From Aphanothece saxicola GSE-SYN-MK-01-06B (lineage in GTDB: Bacteria; Cyanobacteriota; Cyanobacteriia; PCC-6307; Cyanobiaceae), in assembly GCA_019359745.1 (NCBI GenBank), contig JAHHGT010000004.1, positions 1 to 64,000 of the forward strand: a stretch of 64,000 nucleotides of DNA, given 5' to 3'. This document shows, one piece after another, positions 1-8,637 of this stretch. Within the stretch, counting starts at the first letter, position 1. Every line of letters begins with the position of its first letter. Below the pieces are notes generated by a model. The model had not been told where the DNA came from. It was given only the letters and a program-made list of their open reading frames with translations, and did not search any database. A program made the translations under genes and the position numbers.

Positions 1-25
1 CTGCGAAAATAGCTCGATGCCAGGT
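1..25 (+). rRNA. rrf: 5S ribosomal RNA, 3' end only
   Basis: The first bases, with the run AAAATAGCTCGATGCCAGG, match the conserved 3' end of cyanobacterial 5S rRNA, which pairs with the 5' TCCTGG of the molecule. Only the last ~25 bases lie in the window, so the rest of an rRNA operon should be immediately to the left. The exact 3' end is estimated. A double hairpin follows about 40 bases downstream, as expected for the end of an rrn operon. Confidence 0.8.
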
Positions 26-65
26 AAAACTTCCGCTCCATCGCTGCTGTAAGGCGCGCTGTGAG

Positions 66-115
66 CACCAGCTCTTTGGAGCTGGTGGAAAAGCCACCCT
101 AGGAGGGTGGCTTTT
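66..115 (+). terminator. Double hairpin terminator after the rRNA operon
   Basis: Two adjacent inverted repeats are visible. Bases 66-87 form a 9-bp stem with a 4-base loop. Bases 89-115 form a perfect 12-bp stem (AAAAGCCACCCT against its complement) with a 3-base loop and end in TTTT. The A/T ends make the second hairpin usable in both directions, but no leftward gene ends here, so its evident role is ending rRNA transcription. The mtnBC stop is about 40 bases further right, so it may also serve that convergent gene. Confidence 0.85.
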
Positions 116-156
116 CTATTGGTCGTTTTTCCGGGGATGGACCGCCTTCTTGGGAC

Positions 157-1506
157 TCAGAGTTTGATCTGCGCCAAGCTCGTGATGGCCTCAAAGGGAC
201 CGGGATCCACGGAGGGATTCTCCGGTCGCACGCTGAAGCGCGTGACCATGCCGGCGGACCGGGCGGCCTCCAGTTCGCTCCTGGAATCGCTCACAAACAA
301 GATTGCTGCTGGGGCCAACTGCAGCTCCCTGGCGATGGCGCTGTAGCTGGTGTCTTCACCCTTGGGGCCCGTGCTGGTGTCAAACCAGTGGCTGAACAGG
401 CCTCGCAGATCGCCATCGGTGCTGTGGCCGTAGAGCAGTTGCTGAGCCTTGACCGATCCTGAGGAATAGACGGCCAACAGCAGACCGTCCTTTCGCCAGG
501 CCCGCAGCGCTGGCGCCACATCATCAAACAGCCGGCACTGCAGGGCGCCGCTGGCATAACCCTGGTCCCAGATCAGCCCCTGCAGCTCCTTCAGGGCGGG
601 GACCTTTCGGTCCTGATCGATCAGTGACTGCAGGAATTGCACCCGTTCGCCATGGGCTGGAGATCCTCCGGAGAGTTCCTCTGCGGCCATCGCCCGATCA
701 ATGGCCTCGATCAGCGGAGCCAGCTCGGGCCTCTGGCCCTCGGATTGCAGAAAGTCATCCAGCCGCTCGCGGGCATAGGGGAACAGCACCTGGCTCACGA
801 AGGGCACCGGGCAGGTGGTTCCTTCAATGTCGAGCAGAACGGCCCTGATCCCTTCGCTTCGGGGCTTCAGCTGGCCCAGACTCTCCAGCAGCAGGCGCCG
901 CCAGCGCTGCTCCAGCAGCCACTCCAGGATCTCCAGATGGCGCCGCGCCTGGGGCAGATCGGCACCCCAGGCGTAGAGGCCATGCCCGGCGATGAGCAGT
1001 CCATGGGGGGCATCGGCCAGCAGGGGCCCGGCGGCGGCGCTGAGTCGGGCCAGGTCCTGGTCGTTGGCCAGCACCGGCAGCAGCACCCGGTTGCGGTGGC
1101 TGCCAATGCCCTCCAGCCCCTTGAGCATTTCCAGGCCCTGCAGCCGCAGGCTCCCCGACATCTCGTCCCCCAGACACCAGTCGGACAGCAGGGTGGCGGC
1201 CTGGGAATGGGTGTGCAGCACAGCGCCGGCCCCGGTGCGGTCCACGATCTCCAGGTGCAGCAGGGTTTCGGCGCTGGCCCGGCCCTCGCCGGCCACCACC
1301 GTGCCTGTGGCGTCCACCTGGATCAGGTCTTCGGGGGCTACGGAGCCCTTGTCGACACCGCTTGGGGCCATCAGCAGGGTCAGTGGGTTGCGCGTCAACA
1401 CGCAACTGAAGTTGCCTCCGGTGCCCTCACACCAGCCGCGGGCATGGAGGGCCGCCATGGTGCGGCTGAGCTGGTCGGCGAGGGCGCTGGTCACGCGGGT
1501 TGGCAA
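157..1506 (-). CDS. mtnBC: Fused methylthioribulose-1-P dehydratase / enolase-phosphatase E1 (MtnB-MtnC)
   Basis: A 449-residue bifunctional enzyme of the methionine salvage pathway. Residues ~1-205 are a class II aldolase/adducin-type MtnB domain: a glycine-rich GTGGNFS stretch near 28-34, metal-binding HTH at 98-100, and a later GHG at 174-176. Residues ~218-449 are a HAD-family MtnC (E1) domain beginning with LLDIEGTT, where D226 is the expected nucleophile and E228 replaces the usual second Asp, as in E1 enzymes. MtnB dehydrates methylthioribulose-1-phosphate; MtnC enolises and dephosphorylates the product, giving the acireductone used by MtnD, which is encoded at 10770-11339. The cytosolic fusion places two enzymes of one pathway in a single chain. 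It lies 33 bases downstream of mutM on the same strand. Confidence 0.9.
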   Translation of the reverse strand: MPTRVTSALADQLSRTMAALHARGWCEGTGGNFSCVLTRNPLTLLMAPSGVDKGSVAPEDLIQVDATGTVVAGEGRASAETLLHLEIVDRTGAGAVLHTHSQAATLLSDWCLGDEMSGSLRLQGLEMLKGLEGIGSHRNRVLLPVLANDQDLARLSAAAGPLLADAPHGLLIAGHGLYAWGADLPQARRHLEILEWLLEQRWRRLLLESLGQLKPRSEGIRAVLLDIEGTTCPVPFVSQVLFPYARERLDDFLQSEGQRPELAPLIEAIDRAMAAEELSGGSPAHGERVQFLQSLIDQDRKVPALKELQGLIWDQGYASGALQCRLFDDVAPALRAWRKDGLLLAVYSSGSVKAQQLLYGHSTDGDLRGLFSHWFDTSTGPKGEDTSYSAIARELQLAPAAILFVSDSRSELEAARSAGMVTRFSVRPENPSVDPGPFEAITSLAQIKL

Positions 1507-1539
1507 ACAAAGGGATCGGTGGGGACTGGGCGCTGGCTG

Positions 1540-2388
1540 TCAGTTCTGGCAGCGGGGACACCAGTGGCTGCTGCGCCCCCCCAGCTTCTCGCGCAGGATC
1601 TCCGTGCCGCAACGACGACAGGGTGATCCGCTGCGTCGGTACACCCAGGCCTGGCCGCCGTAGTTGCCGTTGGTGCCCTGCAGGTCGCGGAAGTCGCTGA
1701 AGGTGGTGCCCCCAGCACCGATGCTGGTCTCGAGGACCTCCACCAGGGACGATCGCAGCCGCTCCAGATCGCTGCGCCCGAGGCGGCCGCTGGGGGTCTG
1801 GGGCCGAATCCCCGCCGCAAACAGGGACTCATCGGCGTAAATGTTGCCCACCCCCGCCACCAGCGATTGGTCGAGCAGGGCGTTCTTGATCGGCCTCCGT
1901 GAGCCCTTCAGGCGTTCGCGCAGGTAGGCACCGCTGAAATCCGCGGCGAAGGGTTCCGGCCCCAGACGCCGCAGACCTGTGATCACAGCGTCGTCGGCGG
2001 CTCCGGCAGGAACCCACCACATCTGGCCGAAGCTGCGGGTATCGACGAAGCGCAGTTCCTCCCCGATCCCGTTCCAGACCCGCACCCGGGTGTGGGGGCA
2101 GGGGGGGCGCGCCTCGGCCAGCCAGAGGAACTGGCCGGTCATGCGCAGGTGCACACCCCAGCGGCCCGCGTCGCTGCCGCCTGGAGTTTCGAGATCGGCC
2201 AGGAGGTACTTGCCGCGGCGGTGCCAGTGGCCCACACGAAGACCCCGAAGGGCCCTGCAGAAGTCTGCGGGATCTTCGGGGCTGGCGATGGCACGGGCCC
2301 TGAGCACCTCAACGCGGTCGATGATCAGGCCGCGGGTCTGTTGCTCAAGGCCCCGACGAACGGTTTCGACCTCGGGCAACTCGGGCAT
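1540..2388 (-). CDS. mutM: Formamidopyrimidine-DNA glycosylase (Fpg/MutM)
   Basis: A 282-residue base-excision repair enzyme that removes oxidised purines such as 8-oxoguanine and nicks the site. The mature N-terminus PELPEVETVRRGL carries the catalytic Pro2 and Glu3, and a basic RRGKYLL segment near residue 58 supplies the conserved lysine. The C-terminus has the family zinc finger, four cysteines arranged C-x2-C ... C-x2-C over the last ~30 residues. Length and motifs are complete. It follows psaE by about 40 bases on the same strand, a neighbourhood common in marine and freshwater Synechococcus, so it may be partly transcribed from the psaE promoter. Confidence 0.96.
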   Translation of the reverse strand: MPELPEVETVRRGLEQQTRGLIIDRVEVLRARAIASPEDPADFCRALRGLRVGHWHRRGKYLLADLETPGGSDAGRWGVHLRMTGQFLWLAEARPPCPHTRVRVWNGIGEELRFVDTRSFGQMWWVPAGAADDAVITGLRRLGPEPFAADFSGAYLRERLKGSRRPIKNALLDQSLVAGVGNIYADESLFAAGIRPQTPSGRLGRSDLERLRSSLVEVLETSIGAGGTTFSDFRDLQGTNGNYGGQAWVYRRSGSPCRRCGTEILREKLGGRSSHWCPRCQN

Positions 2389-2430
2389 GCCCGGATCGTA
2401 GGGCTGGGCGAGAAGGGCCCAGCGCGAAGC

Positions 2431-2640
2431 TCAGGCCTTGACGAGCTCGCTCTCGGCGAAGTTGTTGGTGTTGATGCCGCCGTCGGAGCCGCTGTAGCCG
2501 TTGTAGTTCACCTTCTCGAAGCGAACCACGACCGGGTAGCGGATGCCGGAGGTGTCAACGGAGGCCACGGTGCCCACTTCGTTGTACCAGTAGGACTCCG
2601 GACGCTTGATCCGTACTTTGTCGCCGCGGGAGATGGCCAT
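2431..2640 (-). CDS. psaE: Photosystem I reaction centre subunit IV (PsaE)
   Basis: A 69-residue stromal/cytosolic subunit of photosystem I that helps dock ferredoxin and flavodoxin and supports cyclic electron flow. The chain starts [19 protein letters not shown] and ends in the NNFAESEL motif. This is the complete SH3-like beta barrel typical of PsaE. The open frame runs further upstream, but the family start is the ATG at 2638-2640, and longer versions add unrelated residues. The promoter must lie in the 68 bases shared with the divergent gene at 2709. This gene alone identifies an oxygenic phototroph. Confidence 0.97.
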   Translation of the reverse strand: MAISRGDKVRIKRPESYWYNEVGTVASVDTSGIRYPVVVRFEKVNYNGYSGSDGGINTNNFAESELVKA

Positions 2641-2708
2641 CGCTGGGCTGGAAGGTCGGGTGGTCTGCGCAGCGACACTACCGGCGATCCGGGGCCTGCG
2701 CCCGGGCG

Positions 2709-3812
2709 ATGTCACGGTTCGTTGCCGGCCCCGTGGCAGCATCCCCGCACCCACCGCCGGCCCCGCCGATGGTCCCGTCCATGGCCCTGCCCGAGGCTCC
2801 CCTGCTGAGCCTGGATCTGCCCGATCCGGAGAGCGACAGTCTCAGCACGATGGAGTTCCTGGCCCGGCTGGAGGAGGCCTGGGCCGTCTGCGACCGGTTC
2901 GATCTGCAGACCGAAATCTGGCGCGGACGCATCCTGCGCTCGGTGCGGGACCGGGAACGCCGGGGCGGCGAGGGACGCGGCACCGGCTTCCTGCAGTGGC
3001 TCAGGGAGCGGGAGATCAGCAAGACCCGCGCCTACACCCTGATCCAGCTGGCGGAGTCGGCCGATGGCCTGGTGGGCGAGGGGCTGCTGGAGGAGGGCAG
3101 CGTCAACAACTTCTCCAAGCGGGCCTTCCTGGAAACGGCCCAGGCCGATCCGGAGGTCCAGCAGATGATCAGCGAGGCGGCCAACGAAGGCCAGCAGATC
3201 ACCCGCAAGCAGGTGCGCCGCCTCACCGACGAGTTCACCGCCGCCACCAGCCCGCTGCTGCCGGAGGAGATCCGCCAGCGCACCGCTGACAACCTCCTGC
3301 CCCCCCGGGCCGTGGCGCCCCTGGTGCGGGAACTGGCCAAGCTGCCCGAGGAGCAGCAGAACGACCTGCGCCGTGTCCTGCGGGAGGAACCGGAGCTGGA
3401 GCGGGTCAAGGATGTGACCCTCACCGCCCGCTGGCTCAGCAAGGCGGCCGAAGCGGGGCTGGCGGTGAGGGCCTTCCAGCAGGGCAACCTCGACCTGGAG
3501 AAAGCGCTGCAGGAGGCCCAGCGCCTCGACGCCCTGGGCCTCCTGGCCGATGCGGTGGGCCAGGCCCAGGCGCTCGAGAGCGCCGTGCTGAAGCTGCACA
3601 CCAGCTGGCGCCGGCTGGGGGGGCTGCAGGAGCGGCTCTGGGTGGAGAGCGGCAGCAGCACCCCCCATCTGCGGGAGCTGCTCACGGTGTTGCAGAGCCT
3701 CAGCGGCACCACCATGCGGGTCTCCCTGGGGGAACTGGCCGGTGGCAAGCGGGTGCGCCTGCAGCTGGTGGAGGAATCCCCCGACCAGCTGGAGCCGCCC
3801 CCGCTGCCCTGA
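2709..3812 (+). CDS. Conserved cyanobacterial protein of unknown function
   Basis: A 367-residue soluble protein I cannot name. After a proline-rich start (residues ~1-35) comes a segment around 60-115 with the pattern W-x-R-I-L-R ... FLQWLRER[16 protein letters not shown], which resembles DUF3102-like or ParB-like helix-turn-helix modules that read 'resistance to being processed in stages'; that resemblance is by eye. The rest (~120-345) is strongly helical, charged and Leu-rich with repeated Glu/Arg runs, suggesting coiled coil. No transmembrane segment is seen. It starts 68 bases from the divergent psaE and lies 69 bases before recQ. An alternative ATG at 2769 would drop 20 residues. A DNA-associated role is only an inference. 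Confidence 0.7.
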   Translation: MSRFVAGPVAASPHPPPAPPMVPSMALPEAPLLSLDLPDPESDSLSTMEFLARLEEAWAVCDRFDLQTEIWRGRILRSVRDRERRGGEGRGTGFLQWLREREISKTRAYTLIQLAESADGLVGEGLLEEGSVNNFSKRAFLETAQADPEVQQMISEAANEGQQITRKQVRRLTDEFTAATSPLLPEEIRQRTADNLLPPRAVAPLVRELAKLPEEQQNDLRRVLREEPELERVKDVTLTARWLSKAAEAGLAVRAFQQGNLDLEKALQEAQRLDALGLLADAVGQAQALESAVLKLHTSWRRLGGLQERLWVESGSSTPHLRELLTVLQSLSGTTMRVSLGELAGGKRVRLQLVEESPDQLEPPPLP

Positions 3813-3881
3813 CGACCGCGGCCTTGGGGCGGCAGCCACCACATCTGGTGGGGGTTAGGGTCTGGCGGTACCAGCGCTGGA

Positions 3882-5384
3882 GTGAGCTTGGGGTCCGATC
3901 CCCTCGGCGAGAGCCTGCAGCGCCATTTCGGCTGGGAGAGCTTCCGTCCCGGGCAGCGGCCGGTGGTGGAGGCGTTGCTGGCCGGCCGCGACTGCCTGGC
4001 TGTGTTGCCCACCGGTGCCGGCAAGTCGCTCTGCTTCCAGCTCCCCGCCCTCGTCCGTGACGGCCTGGTGGTGGTGATCTCTCCCCTGGTGGCCCTGATG
4101 CAGGACCAGGTGAGCCAGCTCCAGGCCCGGGGCATTCCGGCGGCCTGCCTGCACCGGGGCCTGGAGCCGGGGGAGCGGCGCCAGCTGCAGCAGCGCCTGG
4201 CGGCCAACCGGCTGCGGCTGCTCTACCTGGCGCCCGAGCGGGCCCAGGCCGAGGCCACCCGCCAGCTGCTTGAGGAGGCCCTCGAATCCGGTCGGCTGGT
4301 GGCCCTGGCGGTGGATGAGGCCCATTGCATCAGCGCCTGGGGCCATGATTTCCGCCCCGACTACCGGCGTCTGGGGCAGCTGCGGGCGCTGTGTCCCGGC
4401 GTGCCCCTGGTGGCCCTGAGTGCCACCGCCGCGCCCCAGGTGCGGGCCGACATCATCCGGCTGCTGCAGCTGCGGCGGCCCCTGGTGCAGGTGCGATCAG
4501 CCCGCCGCGCCAACCTCGCCTACACCATGCGGCGGCGGCCGGCGGACCCCCTGGCCGAGGTGGTGGCGGCGATCGGCCTGGCCCGCGGGGCGGTGCTCAT
4601 CTATGCCCGCACCCGTCGCTCGGTGGAGCAATGGGCGGCGCGCCTGACGGCGGTCGGGGTGGAAGCGATCGCCTACCACGCCGGCATGGACCCCGAGAGC
4701 CGCCAGCTGGCCCTGCGCCATTTCCAGGAGCATCCCTCGCCGGTGCTGGTGGCCACCGTCGCCTTCGGCATGGGGGTCGACCGGCCCGATGTGGGTCTGG
4801 TGCTCCACCTTGACCTGCCCGCCAGTGCCGAGGGCTACCTGCAGGAATCGGGGCGGGCCGGCCGCGATGGGCAGCCCGCCCGTTGCCTGGTGCTCTTCGA
4901 TCCCGCCGACCGCACCAGTCTCGGCTGGGCGATGCGCTCGGCTGGCCAGCAGTTGCCGCCGGATCAGCGGTTGCTGGAACGCCACAGGCTCGAGCTGGCC
5001 CAGCAGCAGTTGCGGCGCATCGAAGCGGTGGCCGAAGGCGCGGGCTGCCGGGAGCAGGCCCTGCTGCTGGCGGTAGGGGAGCTCTCCCCCCCCTGCGGCC
5101 GTTGCGACAACTGCCTGTCGGCCCCAGCCGCGAACGACTGGACCCACCAGGCGGCCGTGCTGCTCTCGGCCCTGGAGGATCGCAGCGGCCGCGACCTGCG
5201 CAGCCTGGCGGAGGACCTGGCCGGTGCCCACGGCAGCGAGGAACCGCGGTGGGCCTGGCTGGCCCGCCGCCTGGTGCAGGAAGAGCTGATCAGCGAGAGC
5301 GACGATGGCGCCCAGCGTCTGTACCTGCGGCCGGTGGGCCGTAGCTATCTGAGGGACCCCTGGCCCCTGCGTTGGTCGGCCTGA
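3882..5384 (+). CDS. recQ: ATP-dependent DNA helicase RecQ
   Basis: A 500-residue superfamily 2 3'-5' helicase for recombination and fork repair. Motifs seen: Walker A TGAGKS at 44-49, DEAH box at 145-148, SAT-type motif near 180, and motif VI QESGRAGRDG at 321-330. The RecQ-Ct zinc site is present with Cys389, Cys405, Cys408 and Cys411. The protein ends soon after a winged-helix-like region and seems to lack a C-terminal HRDC domain, as in many short cyanobacterial RecQ proteins. Translation starts at GTG; the residues after it lead straight into the conserved FGWESFRPGQ motif 0. It ends 22 bases from the convergent LysM gene. Confidence 0.95.
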   Translation: MSLGSDPLGESLQRHFGWESFRPGQRPVVEALLAGRDCLAVLPTGAGKSLCFQLPALVRDGLVVVISPLVALMQDQVSQLQARGIPAACLHRGLEPGERRQLQQRLAANRLRLLYLAPERAQAEATRQLLEEALESGRLVALAVDEAHCISAWGHDFRPDYRRLGQLRALCPGVPLVALSATAAPQVRADIIRLLQLRRPLVQVRSARRANLAYTMRRRPADPLAEVVAAIGLARGAVLIYARTRRSVEQWAARLTAVGVEAIAYHAGMDPESRQLALRHFQEHPSPVLVATVAFGMGVDRPDVGLVLHLDLPASAEGYLQESGRAGRDGQPARCLVLFDPADRTSLGWAMRSAGQQLPPDQRLLERHRLELAQQQLRRIEAVAEGAGCREQALLLAVGELSPPCGRCDNCLSAPAANDWTHQAAVLLSALEDRSGRDLRSLAEDLAGAHGSEEPRWAWLARRLVQEELISESDDGAQRLYLRPVGRSYLRDPWPLRWSA

Positions 5385-5406
5385 GGGGAGGCTTCAGGCC
5401 CCCCGT

Positions 5407-6444
5407 TCAGCCGCCCCTGGACTTGCAGAGGTCGGTGACCAACTGCTGCTCGAAATCGGCCTGGGGATCATCCCAGCTCTTCCACTGGCCGGCCTGGCTG
5501 GTGGCATTGAGTTTGCGGGCACTGCAGTTGACCGCCAGGTAGAGCGATTCCCCCTGGGAGTTGAGGGTGGGCGCGACCATGCTGCCGCCCATCGGCTGCC
5601 AGTTGGCCCAGTCCACCTGCAGGGGGCCGTAGTTGCGCCAGTCGGGTTTGCCGGGGGTGGCCGTGGTGGCCGGCCGGGGCGCGGCCGCCACCACAGCGGG
5701 TTGGGGCCTGGCGGCCGGTGCGGGGGTGGCCCGGGCGACGGCCGGGGCTGGCTGGCTGGCCGGAGCAGGCCGGGCCGCCGGTGCAGGCTTGGAGGCCGTG
5801 GGTGCAGGCTTGGCGGCGGGCCTGGGGGTGGCCGCTGGTCTGGCGGCAGCGGCGGGTTTGGCGGCCGGTTTGACGCTGGGCGCGGCGGTGGGCTTCAGCC
5901 GCAGGCGGGTGCCGGACTCCACCAGGTTGGGATTGCTGATGCGGTTGATGGCGACCAGTTGGGACAGGGGAACGCCGTAGCCCTCGGCAATCTGCGACAG
6001 GCTTTCGCCGCTGCGGACCACGTGCTCGGAGGCCTTGCGGTTGAACCCGGAGGCCGGGCTGGCGCTGCGGGAGGCGGAGGGCACCACCAACTTCTGACCG
6101 GCCTCGATGTGGTCGGCCTTGCTGAGGCCGTTGAGCTGCATCAGGCGGCTGACGGTGATGCCGTGGCGGTCGGCGATTTCGGAGAGGGTTTCGCCCGGGG
6201 CCACCGTGAGGCTGCCGCCGGCCGCCCGGGGGCGAGCGGCGCCCCCCGGCAAGGTCAGGGTCCGGCCCGCCTCCACCAGATCGGGATCACTGATCCCGTT
6301 CACCTTCATCAGGGTGGACACGCTCACCCTGTGGCGGGCGGCGATGTCGGAGAGGGTCTCGCCGGGCTTGACGGTCACCTGGGCAGCCAGAGCCGGCAGC
6401 GGCAACACCATGGCTAGAGCCAAGGCGAAGAGGGGGCGGCGCAT
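5407..6444 (-). CDS. Secreted LysM-repeat protein
   Basis: A 345-residue exported protein, probably bound to peptidoglycan. The start at ATG 6444 gives a clear signal peptide (MRRPLFALALAMVLPLPALA). Three LysM domains follow at about 22-66, 79-122 and 136-182, each with the GETLS-DIA/EIA opening and an N-G/R-I-S-x-P/A-D core. A Pro/Ala-rich spacer at ~185-275 looks like a wall-spanning linker. The last ~75 residues form a separate compact region rich in Trp, with two cysteines (near the NCSARKL stretch and close to the end) that could make a disulfide. I do not recognise that domain. A GTG two codons upstream (6450) is an alternative start. Confidence 0.85.
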   Translation of the reverse strand: MRRPLFALALAMVLPLPALAAQVTVKPGETLSDIAARHRVSVSTLMKVNGISDPDLVEAGRTLTLPGGAARPRAAGGSLTVAPGETLSEIADRHGITVSRLMQLNGLSKADHIEAGQKLVVPSASRSASPASGFNRKASEHVVRSGESLSQIAEGYGVPLSQLVAINRISNPNLVESGTRLRLKPTAAPSVKPAAKPAAAARPAATPRPAAKPAPTASKPAPAARPAPASQPAPAVARATPAPAARPQPAVVAAAPRPATTATPGKPDWRNYGPLQVDWANWQPMGGSMVAPTLNSQGESLYLAVNCSARKLNATSQAGQWKSWDDPQADFEQQLVTDLCKSRGG

Positions 6445-6529
6445 GGGCACTAGGGATAGCTGCGCGCACGTTAAGGTCCAACTCCCGGCCCGCCCAGCCC
6501 CCCCCCGGGCGATTGGCCGATGCTCCCTC

Positions 6530-7954
6530 TCAGCCCATCAGGCGACGGATCAGGCCGAGCTTGCCGGCATAGGGGGGGAAGCGGATCGGGGGATCGGGCC
6601 ACAGCGGCCGGCAGAGCACGGAGCGCTGATGCGAGAAAGTGAGGAAGCCGGCGTCTCCGTGGTAGGCCCCCATGCCGCTGGGCCCGATGCCACCGAACGG
6701 CAGGCTGGCCATGCCCCCCTGGACCACCACGTCGTTGACCACGACGCTGCCGGAACTGGTGCCCGCCAGCACCCGTTCCCGCTCCCCCACGCCGCCGCCG
6801 AACAGATATAGGGCTAAGGGCTTGGGGCTCCGGCGCACCAGGGCCAGGGCCTCCTCCAGGTTGCCCACCGACAGCAACGGCAGAATCGGGGCGAACAGCT
6901 CCTCCTGCATCAGCGGGTCGGTGAGGGGCTCCTCCACCGCCACCAGGGTGGGCTCGATCTTGCGCACGGCCCCATCACAGCGGCCCCCCAGCAGCACCTG
7001 ACCCCGTTCACGGGCCTGGGCCAGGAGCCCTGCGAGGCGCTCGAAGCGCCCGGCGCCGACGATCTGCCCCAGGTCAGGGCTGGCCAGGGGGTCCTGGCCA
7101 TAAAGGGCGCGCCCCTGTTCGGCGAACGCCGCCACCAGGGCGTCCCGCACCCCTGGCAGCACCAGCACATGGTTGGGGGCCAGGCAGGTCTGGCCGGCGT
7201 TGAGACAGCGTCCCCACAGCAGCCGTCGGGCCGTGATGGCCGGTTCGGCGTCGTCCAGCACGATCGCCGGGTTCCGGCCTCCCAGCTCCAGGGTGACGGG
7301 GGTGAGATGGCGGGCGGCCGCCGCCATCACCAGTCGCCCCACCCGCTCACCGCCTGTGTAAAGGATGTGGTCGAAGCGTTCCTCCTCCAGCAACCGGCTC
7401 GCCACGACCCCGTCGCCGCAGACCACCTGGATCACCTCGGGGGGGAAGTGGCTGGCCAGCAGCTCGGCCAGCAGGGCCGCCGAAGCGGGGCTCTGCTCGG
7501 AGGGTTTGAGCACAGCCGTGTTGCCGGCGGCCAGGGCATGCAGCAGGGGGTGGAGGCAGAGCTCGAAGGGGTAGTTCCAGGCGCCGAGGATCAGGACGCA
7601 GCCCAGGGGCTCGGCCCGCACCGCCCCCTGGCCGGGCCAGGCCCAGAGCGGCAGCGAGCGGTGGCGGGGACGCATCCAGCCTGCCAGGTGGCGCCGGGTG
7701 TGACGCAGCTCCTGGCGCAGGGCCGCCAGCTCGAAACTGGCCTCCACCTCGGGACGGCCCAGATCGCTGGCGAGCGCTTCCACCATCCGCTGGGCCGCCG
7801 ACTCCAGCAGGTGGTCGAGACGCTGGAGCTGCTCCAGCCGCCAGGCCAGGGGACGGGTGGCGCCCCCTTCCACCAGCTCCCGCATGGCGGCCACCGGCAG
7901 GGGCAGGAGCGAAGGGCTGATCTCTGGGTTGGTGGGGGCGGCCGGAGTGGTCAT
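6530..7954 (-). CDS. Aldehyde dehydrogenase (NAD(P)+), fatty-aldehyde type
   Basis: A 474-residue ALDH superfamily enzyme oxidising aldehydes to acids. The NAD-fold motif GAWNYPF, the general-base Glu223 in LELGGRNP and the nucleophile Cys257 in NAGQTCLAPN are present. The spacing and the short ALDH3-like length fit the cyanobacterial fatty aldehyde dehydrogenase group, which recycles or detoxifies lipid aldehydes; substrate is inferred. In most relatives the motif is LELGGK-S/N-P, and here the Lys is Arg. The ATG at 7954 is preceded by a GGGGGGAAAGG stretch; a start 13 codons upstream (7993) is also open. A short C-terminal tail may contact membrane. Confidence 0.92.
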   Translation of the reverse strand: MTTPAAPTNPEISPSLLPLPVAAMRELVEGGATRPLAWRLEQLQRLDHLLESAAQRMVEALASDLGRPEVEASFELAALRQELRHTRRHLAGWMRPRHRSLPLWAWPGQGAVRAEPLGCVLILGAWNYPFELCLHPLLHALAAGNTAVLKPSEQSPASAALLAELLASHFPPEVIQVVCGDGVVASRLLEEERFDHILYTGGERVGRLVMAAAARHLTPVTLELGGRNPAIVLDDAEPAITARRLLWGRCLNAGQTCLAPNHVLVLPGVRDALVAAFAEQGRALYGQDPLASPDLGQIVGAGRFERLAGLLAQARERGQVLLGGRCDGAVRKIEPTLVAVEEPLTDPLMQEELFAPILPLLSVGNLEEALALVRRSPKPLALYLFGGGVGERERVLAGTSSGSVVVNDVVVQGGMASLPFGGIGPSGMGAYHGDAGFLTFSHQRSVLCRPLWPDPPIRFPPYAGKLGLIRRLMG

Positions 7955-8011
7955 GGCTGGGGCCTTTCCCCCCAGGCTGGCAAATTCCTCCACCGGCGGA
8001 CCCGCGGCGGG

Positions 8012-8590
8012 TCAGTCGCCGCCGCAGCCGGCCTGGAACACCGCCCGCCTGAGGTTGTCAATCCTGGCTGAACCGGGTCCGTCGAAGGCATAGAGCAGGG
8101 CCAGTCCCAGGCTGATGTCGTCACCGTCGAACGCCTGCTGGATGGCGGCCCACCAGGCGATCGGATCCCCGCCCAGGCTGTCCAACTCCTTCTGGGCCCT
8201 CTCCATCCGGCTCGCCGGATCCCCCTCCAGCACGATGACGGCGTAGTCGTCGGCCTGAACCCCCTGGGGCCGCAGCAGCAGCACCAGCCGCTGACCCGGA
8301 CGCATGGGGGCCAGGGGCCAGGGGATCGGCCCCTCGATGGGTTCTCCCGCCAAGGCACGGCGTTGCCAAAGAAGCTCGCCCTCCCGTTCGATCCTGACTT
8401 CTTCGAGGGGTTCGGTGCTGAGGATCGTGGGCGCGGCGAGGGCCACCGCCGCCACCGCCTCGCCCTTGGCGTTCAGGGCGAGCCTGGGAGTGAGCACGCA
8501 GACCGTGGTGGCCCGGAGGGGGGCTGCGCAGGAGACCAGGGCAAGGGCGAGGCCGATCGCCAGGCAGGTCCTGCGCAAGGCGGACGACAA
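8012..8590 (-). CDS. Probable lipoprotein of unknown function
   Basis: A 192-residue exported protein I do not recognise. The N-terminus is a hydrophobic signal ending in LVSC, a good lipobox that would lipidate Cys21, so attachment to a membrane facing the periplasm is likely. The mature part has beta-rich character in the first 100 residues (alternating hydrophobics, LVLLLRPQGV, YAVIVLEG) and a helical C-terminus with DPIAWWAAIQQAF. This resembles secreted DUF928-like proteins of cyanobacteria only loosely. The start is TTG, and no strong ribosome site is visible, so a downstream TTG four codons later is possible. It sits between a GAP-family membrane protein and the aldehyde dehydrogenase on the same strand. 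Confidence 0.65.
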   Translation of the reverse strand: MSSALRRTCLAIGLALALVSCAAPLRATTVCVLTPRLALNAKGEAVAAVALAAPTILSTEPLEEVRIEREGELLWQRRALAGEPIEGPIPWPLAPMRPGQRLVLLLRPQGVQADDYAVIVLEGDPASRMERAQKELDSLGGDPIAWWAAIQQAFDGDDISLGLALLYAFDGPGSARIDNLRRAVFQAGCGGD

Positions 8591-8637
8591 CGGGATACCG
8601 AAGAACGGGAGCCTCTGACGCTAACGGCCGCCGCTTC

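Noticed and set aside
637-1626. 329-codon plus-strand frame opposite mtnBC
   Set aside because: Gln/Gly/Pro-rich shadow. It spans the mtnBC-mutM junction without matching any protein pattern.
2641-2754. Upstream extension of psaE
   Set aside because: The frame is open, but PsaE is 69 residues in relatives and starts MAISRG; the extra residues lie in the promoter region shared with 2709.
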